Shown here: positions 55,513 through 64,000 of the stretch, one piece after another
Numbering within the stretch: the first letter of the stretch is position 1
How the letters are laid out: each line of letters begins with the position of its first letter
From: Erysipelothrix piscisicarius
Lineage (GTDB): Bacteria; Bacillota_I; Bacilli_A; Erysipelotrichales; Erysipelotrichaceae
Assembly (NCBI RefSeq): GCF_003931795.1
Contig: NZ_CP034234.1
Span: 1,178,001-1,242,000, forward strand
Direction of reading: 5' to 3'
DNA length: 64,000 bases
Notes under the pieces: model-generated
Databases searched by the model: none
The model's input: the letters and a program-made list of their open reading frames with translations, nothing else
Told to the model about the DNA's origin: nothing
Translations under genes and position numbers: made by a program

Positions 55513-56344
55513 ATGCTTCCAATCGACTCATAATTTTAAATAACAGACTCATTCCAAAATTCCCCAAAGCCATCCATAGACATGTCCTAAAGGGATTCTG
55601 TTTCAATGAAATTGCCGTACCGAAGCGCTGTTGGAGAGCATCCAGGATTACAGGCGAAATAAGATAGAGTGCAAGCATTAAAGCGGCTGTAATGAATGCA
55701 ATCTTCCCAAAAAGTTTCGTCCAATGCCAGCCCGTATTCATAAGCATAAGCGTTAAAAGAATGAGTGCTATACTGACAAGGCTCCCCATGATAATCTTAC
55801 TGCGTTCGTTCATAAACCAATGAACCCAAGTTAACACGCGTTGTTGATTGGGAGAAAGTTCTTGTTGAACACGAGTAATGATGGTTTCATACGTACGCTG
55901 CACATCTGGATGATTTAAAGAATCCTCCACGACTGCACTGACTTCTTCAACCGAAACATTGCCCTCGCTCAATGACTCAATTTCAGGGGCATAGGATTCA
56001 ATATAGGATTGAACCTCTCCCTTTAATGCAAGCTCATTCATACTGATGTCACCCGTCACGACATCACTTAAAGCATTCGTTACCAGTGTTTCAGAAATTT
56101 CTTGAAATTTTGGATCTTGAACAACCTCTTTTTGCAATGCATCAAACTCATTTTGCTTTGGTTCTGGAATCATGGCGCGAATCGGCTCAAAGTAGTGCGC
56201 TACCTGTGTTTCAACATCCATAAATGTTGGTTCAATAAATGAAGAGATCTGTCCCAATTGGGATTGTACCATCAATGTGCCAACCAATACGAACATAGCA
56301 ACAATTACAAGCAAACTCAAAAGTCCATTAACAATTTTTTTCAT
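55511..56344 (-). CDS. Membrane protein with extracytoplasmic domain, function unknown
   Basis: 277 residues from ATG at 56344. N-terminal helix (IVNGLLSLLVIVAMFVLVG), ~150-residue outside domain rich in Glu (EVVQDPKFQEISETLVTNAL, SVEEVSAVVEDSLNHPDVQRTY), then three C-terminal helices. No family recognised with certainty. RBS GAGGTGGATT. Confidence 0.6.
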   Translation of the reverse strand: MKKIVNGLLSLLVIVAMFVLVGTLMVQSQLGQISSFIEPTFMDVETQVAHYFEPIRAMIPEPKQNEFDALQKEVVQDPKFQEISETLVTNALSDVVTGDISMNELALKGEVQSYIESYAPEIESLSEGNVSVEEVSAVVEDSLNHPDVQRTYETIITRVQQELSPNQQRVLTWVHWFMNERSKIIMGSLVSIALILLTLMLMNTGWHWTKLFGKIAFITAALMLALYLISPVILDALQQRFGTAISLKQNPFRTCLWMALGNFGMSLLFKIMSRLEA

Positions 56345-56381
56345 AATCCACCTCAAAGTCCATTATACATGATTCGAATCA

Positions 56382-57146
56382 TTACGGTAACAGCCTTTGG
56401 TTATGATCTTGTGTACGTTGCATTGCCTCTTGAAATTGATTTTGATCTAAATCATCCCGTTTTCGAAACTCAATAAAATCACAACGCTTAGATAGTTCAT
56501 GAATCAGAAGATCACCGATGTATCGTGGGGTCAATTCATACCCTGTAAGCATGTCCAATGATTCCATGGAATGGGGATTAACATCGACGACATCGCCCCG
56601 GCAGTGAGCATAAAAATCTCGCACCAGTTCACCTCGTTTTATTTGGTCACCGCAGACACTAATGTAACATACCATTGATGTTTTTGACCCTGAACGACGT
56701 TGCGCAGTACCACAGAACTTTTTTCCGTGTATACTCATATCCGTATCACCAGGACAATATGCACCCGCTACTTTATATATCTCAATTTTATTTGAAATGG
56801 GTCGAAGTGCTTCACGAATAAAATCACCATACATAAGGTAGTTATCGTTCATCGACGCAGAAGAATGAAATGTAAGTGACATATTCAAAACCCCTTCATC
56901 CGCCACGATTGAACGACCCCCCGAGTTACGAATCATAACCGGTTGGCCTTGTTTTTGGTAAAACGCAAGCCCTTTATCAAAATCATCCATTCTTACATCA
57001 TCAACACCCATATTGATGCCTTTATGTTGAAAAAGATGTAGAATCAACTCATCTTCTGCAACATTTTTTAACGAATATGCATCTATTGAAGTCGATATAA
57101 AAGCATCCTCCGTTTGCATAATTTCATCAATAACAATTCCCTTCAT
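56382..57146 (-). CDS. Lipoate/octanoate ligase family protein (LipL/LplA-like)
   Basis: 254 residues. BPL/LplA fold with RNSGGRSIVADEGVLNMSL and GAYCPGDTDMSIHGKKFCG (shown in parts), where the Cys of YCPG matches the acyl-accepting Cys of LipL/LipM transferases and the Lys of GKKF the lipoyl-AMP-binding Lys. It probably moves lipoyl or octanoyl groups onto GcvH/E2 proteins. Monocistronic. Confidence 0.78.
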   Translation of the reverse strand: MKGIVIDEIMQTEDAFISTSIDAYSLKNVAEDELILHLFQHKGINMGVDDVRMDDFDKGLAFYQKQGQPVMIRNSGGRSIVADEGVLNMSLTFHSSASMNDNYLMYGDFIREALRPISNKIEIYKVAGAYCPGDTDMSIHGKKFCGTAQRRSGSKTSMVCYISVCGDQIKRGELVRDFYAHCRGDVVDVNPHSMESLDMLTGYELTPRYIGDLLIHELSKRCDFIEFRKRDDLDQNQFQEAMQRTQDHNQRLLP

Positions 57147-57251
57147 ACAATCCCCTACTTTCTAACTCAATCTTAGATTCATCAATCCTCCAAGTCAACA
57201 ACCATGACCTTTCACAAACACATGATATAATCGAGACAAAGGAGGCATTTT

Positions 57252-57515
57252 ATGGAAAAACAACAATACGATGTGTTGCAACAGCTTTATCTTTTGTACC
57301 AAACCCGTTGTGATCGAAAAGATTGTTCGCGAACGGTTTCTAATTTCAACAGTTCATTCATACAAGAAATTGCTTCAAACCTCGACCTGGATGAAGAACA
57401 GGTTAAAGAGAGCATCACGTTACTCCAAGAAGCGGGTTATACGAAACTATGGGTTGTTGGTGGTTTTGAGCTCACGCGACGTGGCATTCGAGAAGCGCAA
57501 CGATTATTTCAATAA
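57252..57515 (+). CDS. Small winged-helix-like protein
   Basis: 87 residues, all helical with a final beta wing: LDLDEEQVKESITLLQEAGY, TKLWVVGGFELTRRGIREAQ. The form is that of a small wHTH (YjcQ/phage type). AAAGGAGG precedes the ATG; a terminator follows. No target known. Confidence 0.6.
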   Translation: MEKQQYDVLQQLYLLYQTRCDRKDCSRTVSNFNSSFIQEIASNLDLDEEQVKESITLLQEAGYTKLWVVGGFELTRRGIREAQRLFQ

Positions 57516-57522
57516 AATCTTA

Positions 57523-57558
57523 AAAAACGCTCAACAAAACCTGCGAGCGTTTTTTTTT
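57523..57558 (+). terminator. Rho-independent terminator
   Basis: AAAACGCTC / GAGCGTTTT, then a T-run, after the small wHTH gene. Confidence 0.85.
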
Positions 57559-57583
57559 GATACCCTTTAAAAGCGGTCATAAC

Positions 57584-58177
57584 TTATTCAAATGTATGTT
57601 TCAAAATCCGTTTTAAGGTCTCATCATCATTAAATTCAAATTGGTCAACAAGACTTGCATCGAGATGCGTTAAAAAACGACTGTTTCCCATTGAATCCAT
57701 GGCGATAATTGCTTCTCCATCTTCAGATCCCGCATACGCACGTTCGATATTTCTAAAACCACGAGCATCTGCTTCTTCAATTATTTTGCGTGCAAGAAAT
57801 TCACGTTTATCAATATTAGACTCTACTTCTTCATTGGTGACAAGATATGCATCCACTTGGGTTGCATCATCAACCATCCCTGTCTCTGAACTATCCATGT
57901 ATACTACTGGAATCACAAAGACCGAAATTCGTTCATTAGGAACAAACATGTGTTTTGTGATTGGGACACGCTTACCACGGTAGTGAATTTCCTCATAATC
58001 AGGCAAGTTTTCTCGATTGATCGAGTAATCCGTAAACGGTTCTTCGACCCCTTCAATTTGGTACTGTTCAATTTCAATATGAGGAATTTGTTTGATAAAG
58101 TTAAGCGCATTTGCTTCTGTATCAAAGATCCCTAATGTATGATGACGCTCATACTGCATTATTTTAACAATAAACAT
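57584..58177 (-). CDS. Hypothetical 197-residue protein beside cobW
   Basis: Acidic soluble protein; no signal or membrane helix. Segments include TLGIFDTEANALNFIKQIPH, VFVIPVVYMDSSE and IIEEADARGFRNIERAYAGS. Not recognised. Follows the broken CobW gene by four bases and is probably co-transcribed. Confidence 0.55.
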   Translation of the reverse strand: MFIVKIMQYERHHTLGIFDTEANALNFIKQIPHIEIEQYQIEGVEEPFTDYSINRENLPDYEEIHYRGKRVPITKHMFVPNERISVFVIPVVYMDSSETGMVDDATQVDAYLVTNEEVESNIDKREFLARKIIEEADARGFRNIERAYAGSEDGEAIIAMDSMGNSRFLTHLDASLVDQFEFNDDETLKRILKHTFE

Positions 58178-58181
58178 TGTC

Positions 58182-59132
58182 TTACTCCTTCCGACGCTCC
58201 AGCGCTTTAAACGATAACGTTATTTGCTCAACATTTATATTTCGACCGATAACTACGAAATGACTTTGCGTTTCTTGGTTTTCATCACCATAATCAATCA
58301 TAAAGGTGCTCGCAACCCCCTGAACGACAATGGATGCATCGATTCCCTCTACCGACAAAAGCCCTTTATAACGAAGAAGATCATGTCCCATTGATTCTAC
58401 CAGTTCCACAAGCCACTCTTTAAAATCAGAAAAAGAGAGTGGATTTCAGCGTAAAGTGTCAAGGTATCCACGTGTGAATGACGATGATGTTTGGTTTCAT
58501 GCGATTGATTTAAAACCGTTTGATTTAACGAGGCATACTTGGTATGTGATGCATCAAAACGGTCTTCATTTAAAAGATGAAGATAAGTTTGATCCTGTTT
58601 TAAAAGAGAAACTGGAGCTAATGGATTAATAGCTTTTAACTTACCTAAAAGGGAATACGGTGTTGATGAGGCTTTCGTGATGTAAATCCGATCAGCAAAA
58701 GCGATTTGCTCCAACGATTCACGGTAGTGTTCCAATGCTTGATCCCCATTGAGTGCATCCACAAGGGTAATAATTTCGTTTAAAAAGAAATGGTTTTGGA
58801 TTGGTTGTGACTTTAAAATCGTTTAAATTAAGGGATTTACTTCCGCAAGTCAGCTTGTTTTAATGCAAGGGCATCTTTTGGGCCTCAAACTGTTGCTTTA
58901 AGTCTAGAATCGCACGTTCAAATTCACGATCATCGACACAACATAAACACGCACTGTTAATTTCAAAAATACGATCTTGATCATATTTAATAAATGCTTT
59001 ATCCAGGTTTACAGATCCAATTTCATTGATAATTAAACCAATTGTATCGTCTTGAGACTCACGTAGAATTTGATTGATGAATGTTGTTTTTCCAGATCCT
59101 AAAAACCCAGAAATAATTGTAATTGGGATCAT
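58182..59132 (-). pseudogene. CobW/COG0523 metallochaperone GTPase, broken
   Basis: Three pieces of one gene. N-terminal piece has the P-loop GFLGSGKTT, FINQILRE and the metal-binding Cys motif in SACLCCVDD. Between 58862 and ~58780 several indels occur and the usual E-x-S-G-x-x-x-P element cannot be found; the middle piece resumes NHFFLNEIITLVDALNGDQ and includes the His-rich ETKHHRHSH typical of metal loading. Another frame loss at ~58433 (one T missing) leads to SDFKEWLVELVESMGH and the C-terminal CobW_C region. Such GTPases deliver zinc or other metals. Not functional as written. Confidence 0.78.
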
Positions 59133-59254
59133 AGCGCCCTCCTTATTAATAATTCTATTATGCGTGAGCGACAGAATTCACGCAAGTAAAAAGTGTCTTA
59201 ATTCAAAATAAAAAGATCCATTGATGCCAATTCAATCAAAGTAGAGAGGTTTGT

Positions 59255-59283
59255 TTGACAAAACCGGTTTACTTAATTAGAAT
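59255..59283 (+). promoter_or_regulatory. Sigma-A promoter with palindromic operator, MFS gene
   Basis: TTGACA (59255-59260), 17 bases, TAGAAT (59278-59283). A perfect palindrome AAACCGGTTT (59261-59270) fills the spacer and resembles a LacI-type half-site pair. Confidence 0.7.
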
Positions 59284-59337
59284 GGTTAGTGTTGTCGTCA
59301 CCGATATGTGATGATTTGTGGAGGAAAGAATAACAAT

Positions 59338-60471
59338 ATGAAAAACAAAACAATCTTAAGAACCTACTTTAGTTTCTTCTTAAGTGGGATCTTTATCCTA
59401 GGTATTGGCGCAATTATGCCAGACCTTATTACAAACCTGAATCTCTCTTATAGCGATGCAGGAACCTTACTCTCAATGTTTGCGGTAGGTAACCTACTTT
59501 CTAACTTTATCAGTCCCTTTGTATCTGAACGCTTCGGAAACAAAATTGCGATTGGTATTCTCGCTGCACTTGTACCCTTAAGTTTCTTATCGATTGTAGT
59601 ATTTACAGAATCCATTCGTAAAATATTATGGCTTGGATTTATCTTAATGAGAATTGGACGTGGTGCCGTAAGTATTTTGAGTAATGCCATCGTTAATGAT
59701 CTTAGTGATAATAAGTCACGAGACATGAATATGCTTCATACAATTTTTGCGATTGGTGCCGGTCTTGCATCCTTTGTAATTATTGGTTTGAAAAAAATTG
59801 GATTTGACTTTAATCAACTCATTCTATTTTTAACTGCAATTACAACCATTTCATGGATTAATTATCTCACCATGGATCTCGATTTAAATGGACAACAAAA
59901 ATCCACAAATGTTGTGGAAACGCAAAAATTAGACTTCGCTTTCTTTGCAGTTGCATTTGTTATGTTCTTCTATCTAGGTTTGGAGAATACGATTAACGGT
60001 TGGTTTATGACCTACTTAAAGAGTATGAACATTTTGTCCGACGCATTTGCTGCAACCTTAGTTTCCTTGACATGGATTATGATAATGATTGGACGTTTAA
60101 TGACTGCATTTATTTCTCAAAAAGTTAAAGGATCCAAACTGGTGTTGGTTTATACCGTTGGAGCCGCAATCGCATTCTTTGGTCTTGTATCAACAATGAA
60201 TCCAGTCATTATTACAATTTCGATTTTAGGACTTGGATTATGTCTTGCAGGAATCTATCCAACAAGTATTGCGAATACATCAAAATATGTTATTGGGAAC
60301 CAAAAACGTTTAGCCTTATTGCTTACATGTGCTGCATTAGGTGGAATCATTACCCCTCAAATTATTGGATCAATTGCAGACCGTACAAGTATGGTTTTCG
60401 CGATTAATGTTCTTGCAATCAATGCAATTGCAATGGTATTCTTCGCATTTATCTCTGATCGTAAATTATAG
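59338..60471 (+). CDS. MFS transporter
   Basis: 377 residues from ATG at 59338, about ten bases after GGAGG; an earlier in-frame ATG at 59308 has no RBS. Twelve hydrophobic segments, MFS pattern GNLLSNFISPFVSERFGNK in loop 2-3 and IMIGRLMTAFISQKVKG in loop 8-9, both with Arg/Lys ends. Resembles FucP/sugar-type MFS (GLENTINGWFMTYL). Substrate unknown. Confidence 0.82.
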   Translation: MKNKTILRTYFSFFLSGIFILGIGAIMPDLITNLNLSYSDAGTLLSMFAVGNLLSNFISPFVSERFGNKIAIGILAALVPLSFLSIVVFTESIRKILWLGFILMRIGRGAVSILSNAIVNDLSDNKSRDMNMLHTIFAIGAGLASFVIIGLKKIGFDFNQLILFLTAITTISWINYLTMDLDLNGQQKSTNVVETQKLDFAFFAVAFVMFFYLGLENTINGWFMTYLKSMNILSDAFAATLVSLTWIMIMIGRLMTAFISQKVKGSKLVLVYTVGAAIAFFGLVSTMNPVIITISILGLGLCLAGIYPTSIANTSKYVIGNQKRLALLLTCAALGGIITPQIIGSIADRTSMVFAINVLAINAIAMVFFAFISDRKL

Positions 60472-60480
60472 AAATAATTC

Positions 60481-60545
60481 AAACCACTTTCGAAATAAAG
60501 TGGTTTTTTTTGTTTAAAAAAACCAATTCATGAAGAATTGGTTTA
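60481..60545. terminator. Two back-to-back terminators
   Basis: AAACCACTTT / AAAGTGGTTT (60481-60506) with T-run for the MFS gene; AAACCAATTC / GAATTGGTTT (60520-60544) for the convergent YwaF-like gene. Confidence 0.8.
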
Positions 60546-60560
60546 AACGCGTAATGTATG

Positions 60561-61298
60561 CTACGACTCTATCGTAAATACGATCTCATCAGCATCCTGA
60601 TGTGTTGCGATCTTACTTCCTGCTAATACCACACCAACATAGATCATGAAGTAGCCACATGTATAAATGATGCTTGGAACGCCATTTAGAAAACTTAATG
60701 CTACCGGTGGTGTTGAAACATACCCATAATTTGTTTGGATTAGATGGTTAATAAAACTTACGATGATAAAATAACCACCCACCATCTTGATGACACCTAA
60801 TGTTGCACTTTCCTGCATGGAGAAATGATAAAGATACTTCATATAGAGTGGCACTAAAATCATTAATGAATGTCCTACAAAAAATTGTATAAACATCGCA
60901 TTCGGGAAGCTAAACCCACTGGTATCTGCTAAAATCAAGGCAGTTACGGCTGCAGGAATTCCAAGCAATCCCAAAACTTCATAGATACATTCCTGTTTCG
61001 ATACAAGTAGAATAATTGTCATAATCTGCAAAATACGACATGGATAAAGCGGTAACGCGTCATGTAAGGTCAGTTGATGATTCATCGCATACCAACTATA
61101 AAGTAACCCCTGTTGAATCAAATAGACGCCAAGGAAAACCCATCGTAACCAAGCATATTTCCCCATTGCAATTTCATCACGTTTTTTAATCACTATTCCG
61201 ATACAAATCCCCGCCAATATTAACATTAAGAAATGAATCGGCGTATAGAGTGTAAAAGGGTTTTGACTAAAGTATAACTTTTCACTTAATTGACTCAT
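60561..61298 (-). CDS. YwaF/TIGR02206-family membrane protein
   Basis: 245 residues, seven membrane helices. Conserved in this family: QQGLLYSWYAMNHQLTLHDALPLYPCRILQI (seen as LPLYPCR), FVGHSLMILVPLYM and NYGYVSTPP. Function not known. Single gene. Confidence 0.78.
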   Translation of the reverse strand: MSQLSEKLYFSQNPFTLYTPIHFLMLILAGICIGIVIKKRDEIAMGKYAWLRWVFLGVYLIQQGLLYSWYAMNHQLTLHDALPLYPCRILQIMTIILLVSKQECIYEVLGLLGIPAAVTALILADTSGFSFPNAMFIQFFVGHSLMILVPLYMKYLYHFSMQESATLGVIKMVGGYFIIVSFINHLIQTNYGYVSTPPVALSFLNGVPSIIYTCGYFMIYVGVVLAGSKIATHQDADEIVFTIES

Positions 61299-61528
61299 AA
61301 AAACTCCATTTTTCTATTTTTAAAGTAACATTCATTATACCCTATTTCACAATAAAATCACACTGATTTTGGCTGAATCAAAATGAAATGACGTTAATAA
61401 TTACAAAGAATGCATTCCTCCAAATCTAAAACAGAAGGGCTTTAGGTTCTAGCTTTTCTAATAAAACATTGTGAATAAAAAACACCAAAAAGAATTTGGT
61501 GTTTGGATCGATCAAATCGATTCACGAA

Positions 61529-61983
61529 TTAATCTATCGTTAAGGATTTAATATAGACAGGATGATTGTTTTTCGCGCGATAACTTCGGTCAAGGATATA
61601 TCCATTTTTTAAGTAAAGATGCTGGGCGAAATCGGTGGTTAGGATGAGTTTAAATACTCGATTTATCTGCGCTTCGCTTTCGACTTCCATCAGTAATTTT
61701 GAAGCCAACCCATGTGTTCGATGGGATGGCTTGACCCAAAGTTCACGAACAAACATCACATGCTCCGTAAAAACCAATGGGTAAGATGATCATATCGACA
61801 CATGATAAACGCAATGATCTGACCCGCTTCTTCATACGCTAAAACTTCATTGTTTTCTTCACGATTCATTGCTTCAAAAAATTCATGATGATTGCTTATT
61901 TCATAACCAAATTCATGAAAATACGCCATAAATGCATCTTTAAAGAGTGCATCGGTTAAGTCATCAATACATACTTTTTTCAT
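61529..61983 (-). pseudogene. GNAT acetyltransferase, one frameshift
   Basis: ~150 residues. N-terminal half MKKVCIDDLTDALFKDAF to GQIIAFIMCRYD; C-terminal half VFTEHVMFVRELWVKPSHR, THGLASKLLMEVESEA with the acetyl-CoA loop (HRTHGLASKL, an R-x-x-G-x-A/G form) and LYLKNGYILDRS. Frame lost near ~61775 in or beside a T-run. Substrate unknown. Confidence 0.78.
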
Positions 61984-62044
61984 TTAATTACCTTCCTTTT
62001 GAACCTTTATAATCGTGTCTGCTCTAAAAATATCCAAAGGTATT

Positions 62045-62089
62045 TTAAAAAAATAAATTTAGAGGGATCTCATCATATTTTTTCATCAT
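62045..62089 (-). CDS. Possible tiny ORF before the GNAT gene
   Basis: ATGATG after a very strong GGAGGG; reads MMKKYDEIPLNLFF and stops in a seven-T run. With one T lost or gained it would continue toward the GNAT start. Could be a small peptide or a frameshifted short protein; weak case. Confidence 0.35.
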   Translation of the reverse strand: MMKKYDEIPLNLFF

Positions 62090-62170
62090 TAATCCCTCCT
62101 TTCTCTAAAAAAGTATAACATAGAATACATTTCATAATCGATGTTTATTATCATTAACAGACCCTATCAA

Positions 62171-62200
62171 AAAAAGAACTCATAATCATGAGTTCTTTTT
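62171..62200 (-). terminator. Rho-independent terminator
   Basis: AAAAAGAACTCAT / ATGAGTTCTTTTT, loop AATC, after the surface protein gene. Confidence 0.85.
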
Positions 62201-62206
62201 AAACCA

Positions 62207-64000
62207 TTATTGTTGTTTACGTTTCTTTTTAAGACTTACAACATACATCAACCCACCGAGTGTAATCAGTGTCGTCACATTTCGTGATCCAACACCGGTT
62301 GTTGGTAATGTGGTTGGTGGTGTGGTTGATGTGGTTGGTGTTTCTGTTTTCTCATTTGGATCGATGACAATAGGTTTGTCTTCTTCCTTTTGAATCGTTA
62401 CATCAACTTTAAATTCTTTTACATATGGATTGGATTTCATGCGGAAGAATGAACGCTGTAAGCGTGTAAGACGTACCGTTACCGCATAAGTTCCTTCCGT
62501 ATTTTGGTCGACAAGTTCCATAAAATTCGTTTCAATATCAAACGCAATGCCGTCTGGGTTTTGAATATTAAGGGCTTCAATAAATGCCGCTTCTGTGATT
62601 GGTTTTGAACCATCTAACGTTACATTTGGATTCAAGGTAATTGAATCTAAAGGTCCCTTAATGGTTTGATCACGATATTCTAAACCAAAAATCGCTTCAC
62701 GAAGATTATTCGTAACAACCTCAAGGATTGAAGTTGTTGCGGATGCATCATTAAAACTTACATTTGCAAATGATAGTTGTTTATCTCAAGCTGCAAGACT
62801 TTCCTCAGTATAAAGTGATCGATCAATGCTCTCAGCAATTTCAATCATCGCTTTAAGCGATGCACGTGCCTTCTCAATTTGATTGCCAACTTCTTCTAAG
62901 TTATCGATATGCTCTTGCAATAACTGTGCGAGACTCTCCAGTGTTTTCACATCTGAATTCAGATCATCCACAGCATCTTGCGCTTTAAGAATTGATGCTT
63001 GCATCGCTTGTACACCAGTACTTTCATACCCTTCGATATCAATGTTTTTAGCCTTTGTAATCATCGCTACTAAAGCATTGCGTGCATCGCGTATCGTTGA
63101 GTCATAAGTAACTGTGTATGTTTCTGTATTAATACCATCCTCTGCTCTTACAACATATTTCATCCCATTATCGGTTTCAATAGCACTAATGCTCGCATTC
63201 TGCGATGTCTTAAGTTCGAGTTCAGGTAGATTATTTGTTTTTTGTTCATAAACAAAATTGTTATTTTGCGCGAAAGCATCAACTTCTTTTCCATCAACAA
63301 GTAATGTCACGTTAAAGTCTTGATGTGCTTTAGCGATGCGATCATAAACTTCCACTTCTGTAATCGCAATTCCTTTTTTGTTTGCTTGTTTGGTCATGTT
63401 AATGCGTACCGCATATGTTTCCACGCCATCAAATGTTAACGTATTCATGGTTTCATACGCAAACGGTTTTGCCTTAAGGTTTTGTACTTCAACCCAATTA
63501 TTTGGATCATTCAGGACTGAATCCTCACTGCTTATATGACCAAATTTTGTTGGCAATTCTGGTTTAATTCCTTCTTTCAAGACTTCAACTACATACGAAC
63601 CAGGGAATCCTGTTCCATTATCTTCGAAGAAACCAATACTAAAGTTATCAACGAAGCGTGGTGCCATAGTCCCTGCATCCGCAAAGACAATTCCCACCCA
63701 GTCTTTTTCGCGACTTTGTGCTTGCCAGTTGGTCCAACGGTTTGCAGGACTGTTAGTATACGAGATAACCGCATCGTTCATTGCACTGACACGATCGTTA
63801 GAACCTGGGCCATCGTTTGTAAAGGATGCGATTGCAGCTGGCAATTCCGAACCGGTCCACATCTTAGCGATGTTATCGCCTTTTTCGTAATCGGCGGTAA
63901 CGCGGATCGATAGCGTTGTTTCGGCATTTGCTGTTTCGACCATACCTTTGAGTATATAGGTCCCTGGGGTTTTTAAGTTTTCTTTATCAAAGGTTTCCCA
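62207..64000 (-). pseudogene. LPxTG-type surface protein with sugar-binding-like domains, in-frame TGA (5' end outside window)
   Basis: Frame is open to the window edge. Order from the N side: Big_4-like domain (ends at ~63900; WETFDKENLKTPGTYILKG), an F5/8C/discoidin-like domain (~63100-63880, NRWTNWQAQS, DWVGIVFADAG), a FIVAR-like helical domain (~62790-63100, ARNALVAMITKAKNIDIEGY) and a C-terminal domain, then LPTTGVGSRN, a hydrophobic helix and KKKRKQQ, a cell-wall sorting signal. After ESLAA one TGA (62788-62786) interrupts; the frame then continues DKQLSFANVSFND without shift. Such tails belong to large surface glycosidases, whose catalytic domain would lie upstream. Sortase anchoring of the product fails if TGA is not read through. 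Confidence 0.78.

Noticed and set aside
62786-62788. In-frame TGA read as tryptophan (Mycoplasma-like code)
   Set aside because: Trp is coded by TGG throughout, and TGA is used as the normal stop of tetR (5119-5117); a nonsense change is simpler.
1-64000. tRNA, rRNA or CRISPR loci
   Set aside because: I saw no cloverleaf-type block, rRNA sequence or regularly spaced repeats; the only long repeats are the two IS copies and the heptad-coding region.

Overview
This AT-rich window comes from a low-GC Gram-positive chromosome. The gene content (type III glutamine synthetase, arginine deiminase cluster, Gram-positive Tad/Flp pilus locus, LPxTG-type surface protein, many small regulator/ABC loci, Firmicute-type promoters and Shine-Dalgarno sites) fits Bacillota, most likely Erysipelothrix or a close relative. 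That assignment is inferred from recalled family resemblance, not from a database search. Most genes lie on the minus strand.

Layout. 1-852: end of a BrnQ branched-chain amino acid carrier. 877-5704: tetR / broken MMPL (RND) exporter / secreted heptad-repeat protein operon with two palindromic operators. 5872-8601: cytidine-deaminase-like protein and divergent glnN (GSIII). 8622-9969: insertion sequence copy A (IS3-like), placed exactly in the loop of the glnN terminator. 9992-20230: a complete monoderm Tad pilus operon (tadV, two flp pilins, three TadE/G-like pseudopilins, cpaB, tadZ, tadA, tadB, tadC) ending in a DUF192 protein and a long DivIVA-like coiled-coil protein. 20430-26321: AraC/glycosidase-like regulator, VanZ protein, G5-domain protein, ABC-F ATPase. 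26352-30148: GntR-controlled sugar cluster (MupG/DUF871, DUF3284, small membrane protein, PTS IIC) with cre and operator. 30331-32468: tandem P-II protein plus DUF1538 membrane protein. 32572-38380: small proteins, an ABC exporter and an AgrC/LytTR two-component system. 38417-42067: lipid kinase, DegV, nucleoid-associated protein and a small surface protein. 42146-43491: IS copy B, again in the loop of a terminator. 43509-49760: twin-HTH AraC regulator and the arginine deiminase cluster arcA-arcB-arcC-arcD. 50096-59132: methyltransferase Ogt, CydDC-type exporter, RluD, LipL-like ligase and a broken CobW GTPase. 59338-64000: MFS transporter, YwaF-like protein, GNAT and an LPxTG surface protein running off the end.

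Two features stand out. First, both copies of the same IS sit in the loop of a rho-independent terminator stem; removing the element and one copy of the target duplication restores a perfect hairpin in each case, pointing to a terminator-seeking element. Second, a large number of otherwise recognisable genes are interrupted by one-base indels, very often in T/A runs, plus a few stop codons explainable by C-to-T changes. The indels look like sequence error or recent decay, and this must be kept in mind when reading every gene marked as frameshifted.

Functionally the window combines nitrogen and amino acid metabolism (BrnQ, GSIII, P-II/DUF1538, ADI pathway), surface functions (Tad pilus, G5 protein, LPxTG protein) and cell-wall/amino-sugar or beta-glucoside uptake under CcpA and GntR control.
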